A DNA stretch of 14,510 nucleotides from positions 1-14,510 of the forward strand of contig JBJXFY010000205.1 in NCBI GenBank assembly GCA_046155815.1, in the 5' to 3' direction. The notes beneath the pieces were generated by a model, which was not told the origin of the DNA, searched no databases, and saw only the letters and a list, made by a program, of their open reading frames with translations. The stretch comes from JBJXFY01 sp046155815 (GTDB lineage: Bacteria; Verrucomicrobiota; Verrucomicrobiia; Limisphaerales; CAIMTB01). The position numbers and the translations under genes were made by a program. This document shows, piece by piece, positions 14,145-14,510 of this stretch; position 1 is the first letter of the stretch; each line of letters starts with the position of its first letter.

Positions 14145-14384
14145 TTCTTCGGCCAGAGGCGGGAAGCCCTCCGGCAGAAGGCCGAGCAATGCACGGAGGC
14201 GCGTGACCGCACGCTGGGCATCGCCTCGGCCAGGACGGAGGAGGGCACGGCGCTTTTCGCGGTGCTGGCGGCGCGGGAGGTGCTGCTGGGCCTGCACAAG
14301 GGCCGCGAGCACCGCCTGGGCGACTGGGGCTTCGAGGTGGACGCCAGCCCGCGCGCCAAGGCCAAGCCGGCGGCCAAGCCCTGA
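14145..14384 (+). pseudogene. headless C-terminal remnant of an unrecognised gene
   Basis: This frame reads as genuine protein for about 79 codons before TGA at 14382. It contains RREALRQKAEQCTEARDR, then a helical stretch with LFAVLAAREVLLGLHKGRE, then LGDWGFEVDASP and a Lys/Ala/Pro tail. Third positions are nearly all G or C, with few exceptions. No ATG occurs in frame; the only late candidate is GTG at 14262, which would leave 40 residues. Upstream in the same frame the sequence is hairpin DNA and then out-of-frame STAND coding sequence, so the 5' part seems lost or replaced by repeats. I do not recognise the family. The alternative is an intact short gene with an unusual start. Confidence 0.5.
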
Positions 14385-14428
14385 ACGGGGGCGGCCGAAG
14401 CGGCGGGAGGGCGGGCTTGCGCCGCATC

Positions 14429-14504
14429 CCGGCGGCGAGGCGCCGCCGGCACCCTCGGCGACGAGGGCGTCGCAGCCACGCGCGGCGCGGCCGGAGGCCG
14501 CGCC
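14429..14504. repeat. hairpin cluster with an inverted copy of the 10812 element
   Basis: CCGGCGGCG/CGCCGCCGG (14429-14437 and 14441-14449, AGG loop) and GGCGCGGCC/GGCCGCGCC (14484-14492 and 14496-14504, GGA loop) are perfect 9-bp hairpins. Between them, 14457-14480 is the inverted copy of 10812-10835 (23 of 24), itself a 6-bp hairpin around AGGG. No gene is seen between 14385 and the window end. Confidence 0.65.
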
Positions 14505-14510
14505 CTACCG

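Noticed and set aside
11269..14427. 1052-codon open frame on the minus strand opposite the STAND gene
   Set aside because: The same shadow effect; low-complexity translation with no motif, crossing both hairpin DNA and a genuine + strand gene.
1..14510. tRNA, rRNA, riboswitch, insertion sequence or integrase gene
   Set aside because: No cloverleaf, rRNA-like stretch, known riboswitch core or transposase/integrase protein was recognised by eye on either strand.

Overview
The window is very GC-rich (well above 65% by eye), and every supported gene lies on the + strand. The gene content points to Verrucomicrobiota or a relative in the PVC group: a PQQ-type propeller opening with a W-P-Q-x-R-G-P motif, a DUF2723 membrane protein fused to TPR-like repeats, and intergenic DNA packed with short GC-rich palindromes. 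This assignment is inference from gene style; no rRNA or marker gene is present.

Region 1 (2-6049) is a tightly packed operon that enters from the left edge. It holds the C-terminal part of an aldehyde dehydrogenase, an exported PQQ-like beta-propeller protein, a CrtI/CrtN/CrtP-family carotenoid desaturase/oxidase, a PlsC-like acyltransferase, a CrtQ-like family 2 glycosyltransferase, and a small exported protein that looks like a thioredoxin fold without its cysteines. Three junctions are 4-nt stop/start overlaps (ATGA or GTGA) and two are gaps of 17 and 19 nt. Desaturase/oxidase, aldehyde dehydrogenase, glycosyltransferase and acyltransferase together match the finishing steps of a staphyloxanthin-type pathway: oxidation to a carotenoid acid, glycosylation, then acylation. 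The propeller and the thioredoxin-like gene are unexpected members.

Region 2 (6050-10804) starts after a 9-bp hairpin spanning the previous stop codon and a candidate promoter. It carries an ECF-like sigma factor, a short single-pass membrane protein overlapping it by 71 nt (probable anti-sigma factor), and, 10 nt later, a 1258-residue DUF2723 glycosyltransferase-like membrane protein with a TPR-like C-terminus.

Region 3 (10805-11284) has no supported gene. It contains at least five perfect hairpins with 6-9 bp stems and one long imperfect inverted repeat.

Region 4 (11285-13992) is the most interesting part. A single gene encodes an alpha/beta-hydrolase, a STAND (NB-ARC-like) NTPase, a winged-helix-like region and a short TPR tail. 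This is the architecture of NLR-like sensors that release a toxic enzyme activity, so it is a candidate antiphage or abortive-infection gene. A possible 43-residue hydrophobic peptide lies directly upstream and ends in an ATGA overlap with it. A dispersed 27-bp intergenic repeat also occurs inside its coding sequence.

Region 5 (13993-14510) holds more hairpins, a headless gene remnant (14145-14384), and an inverted copy of the palindrome that follows the DUF2723 gene, so the NLR-like gene is bracketed by matching repeats.
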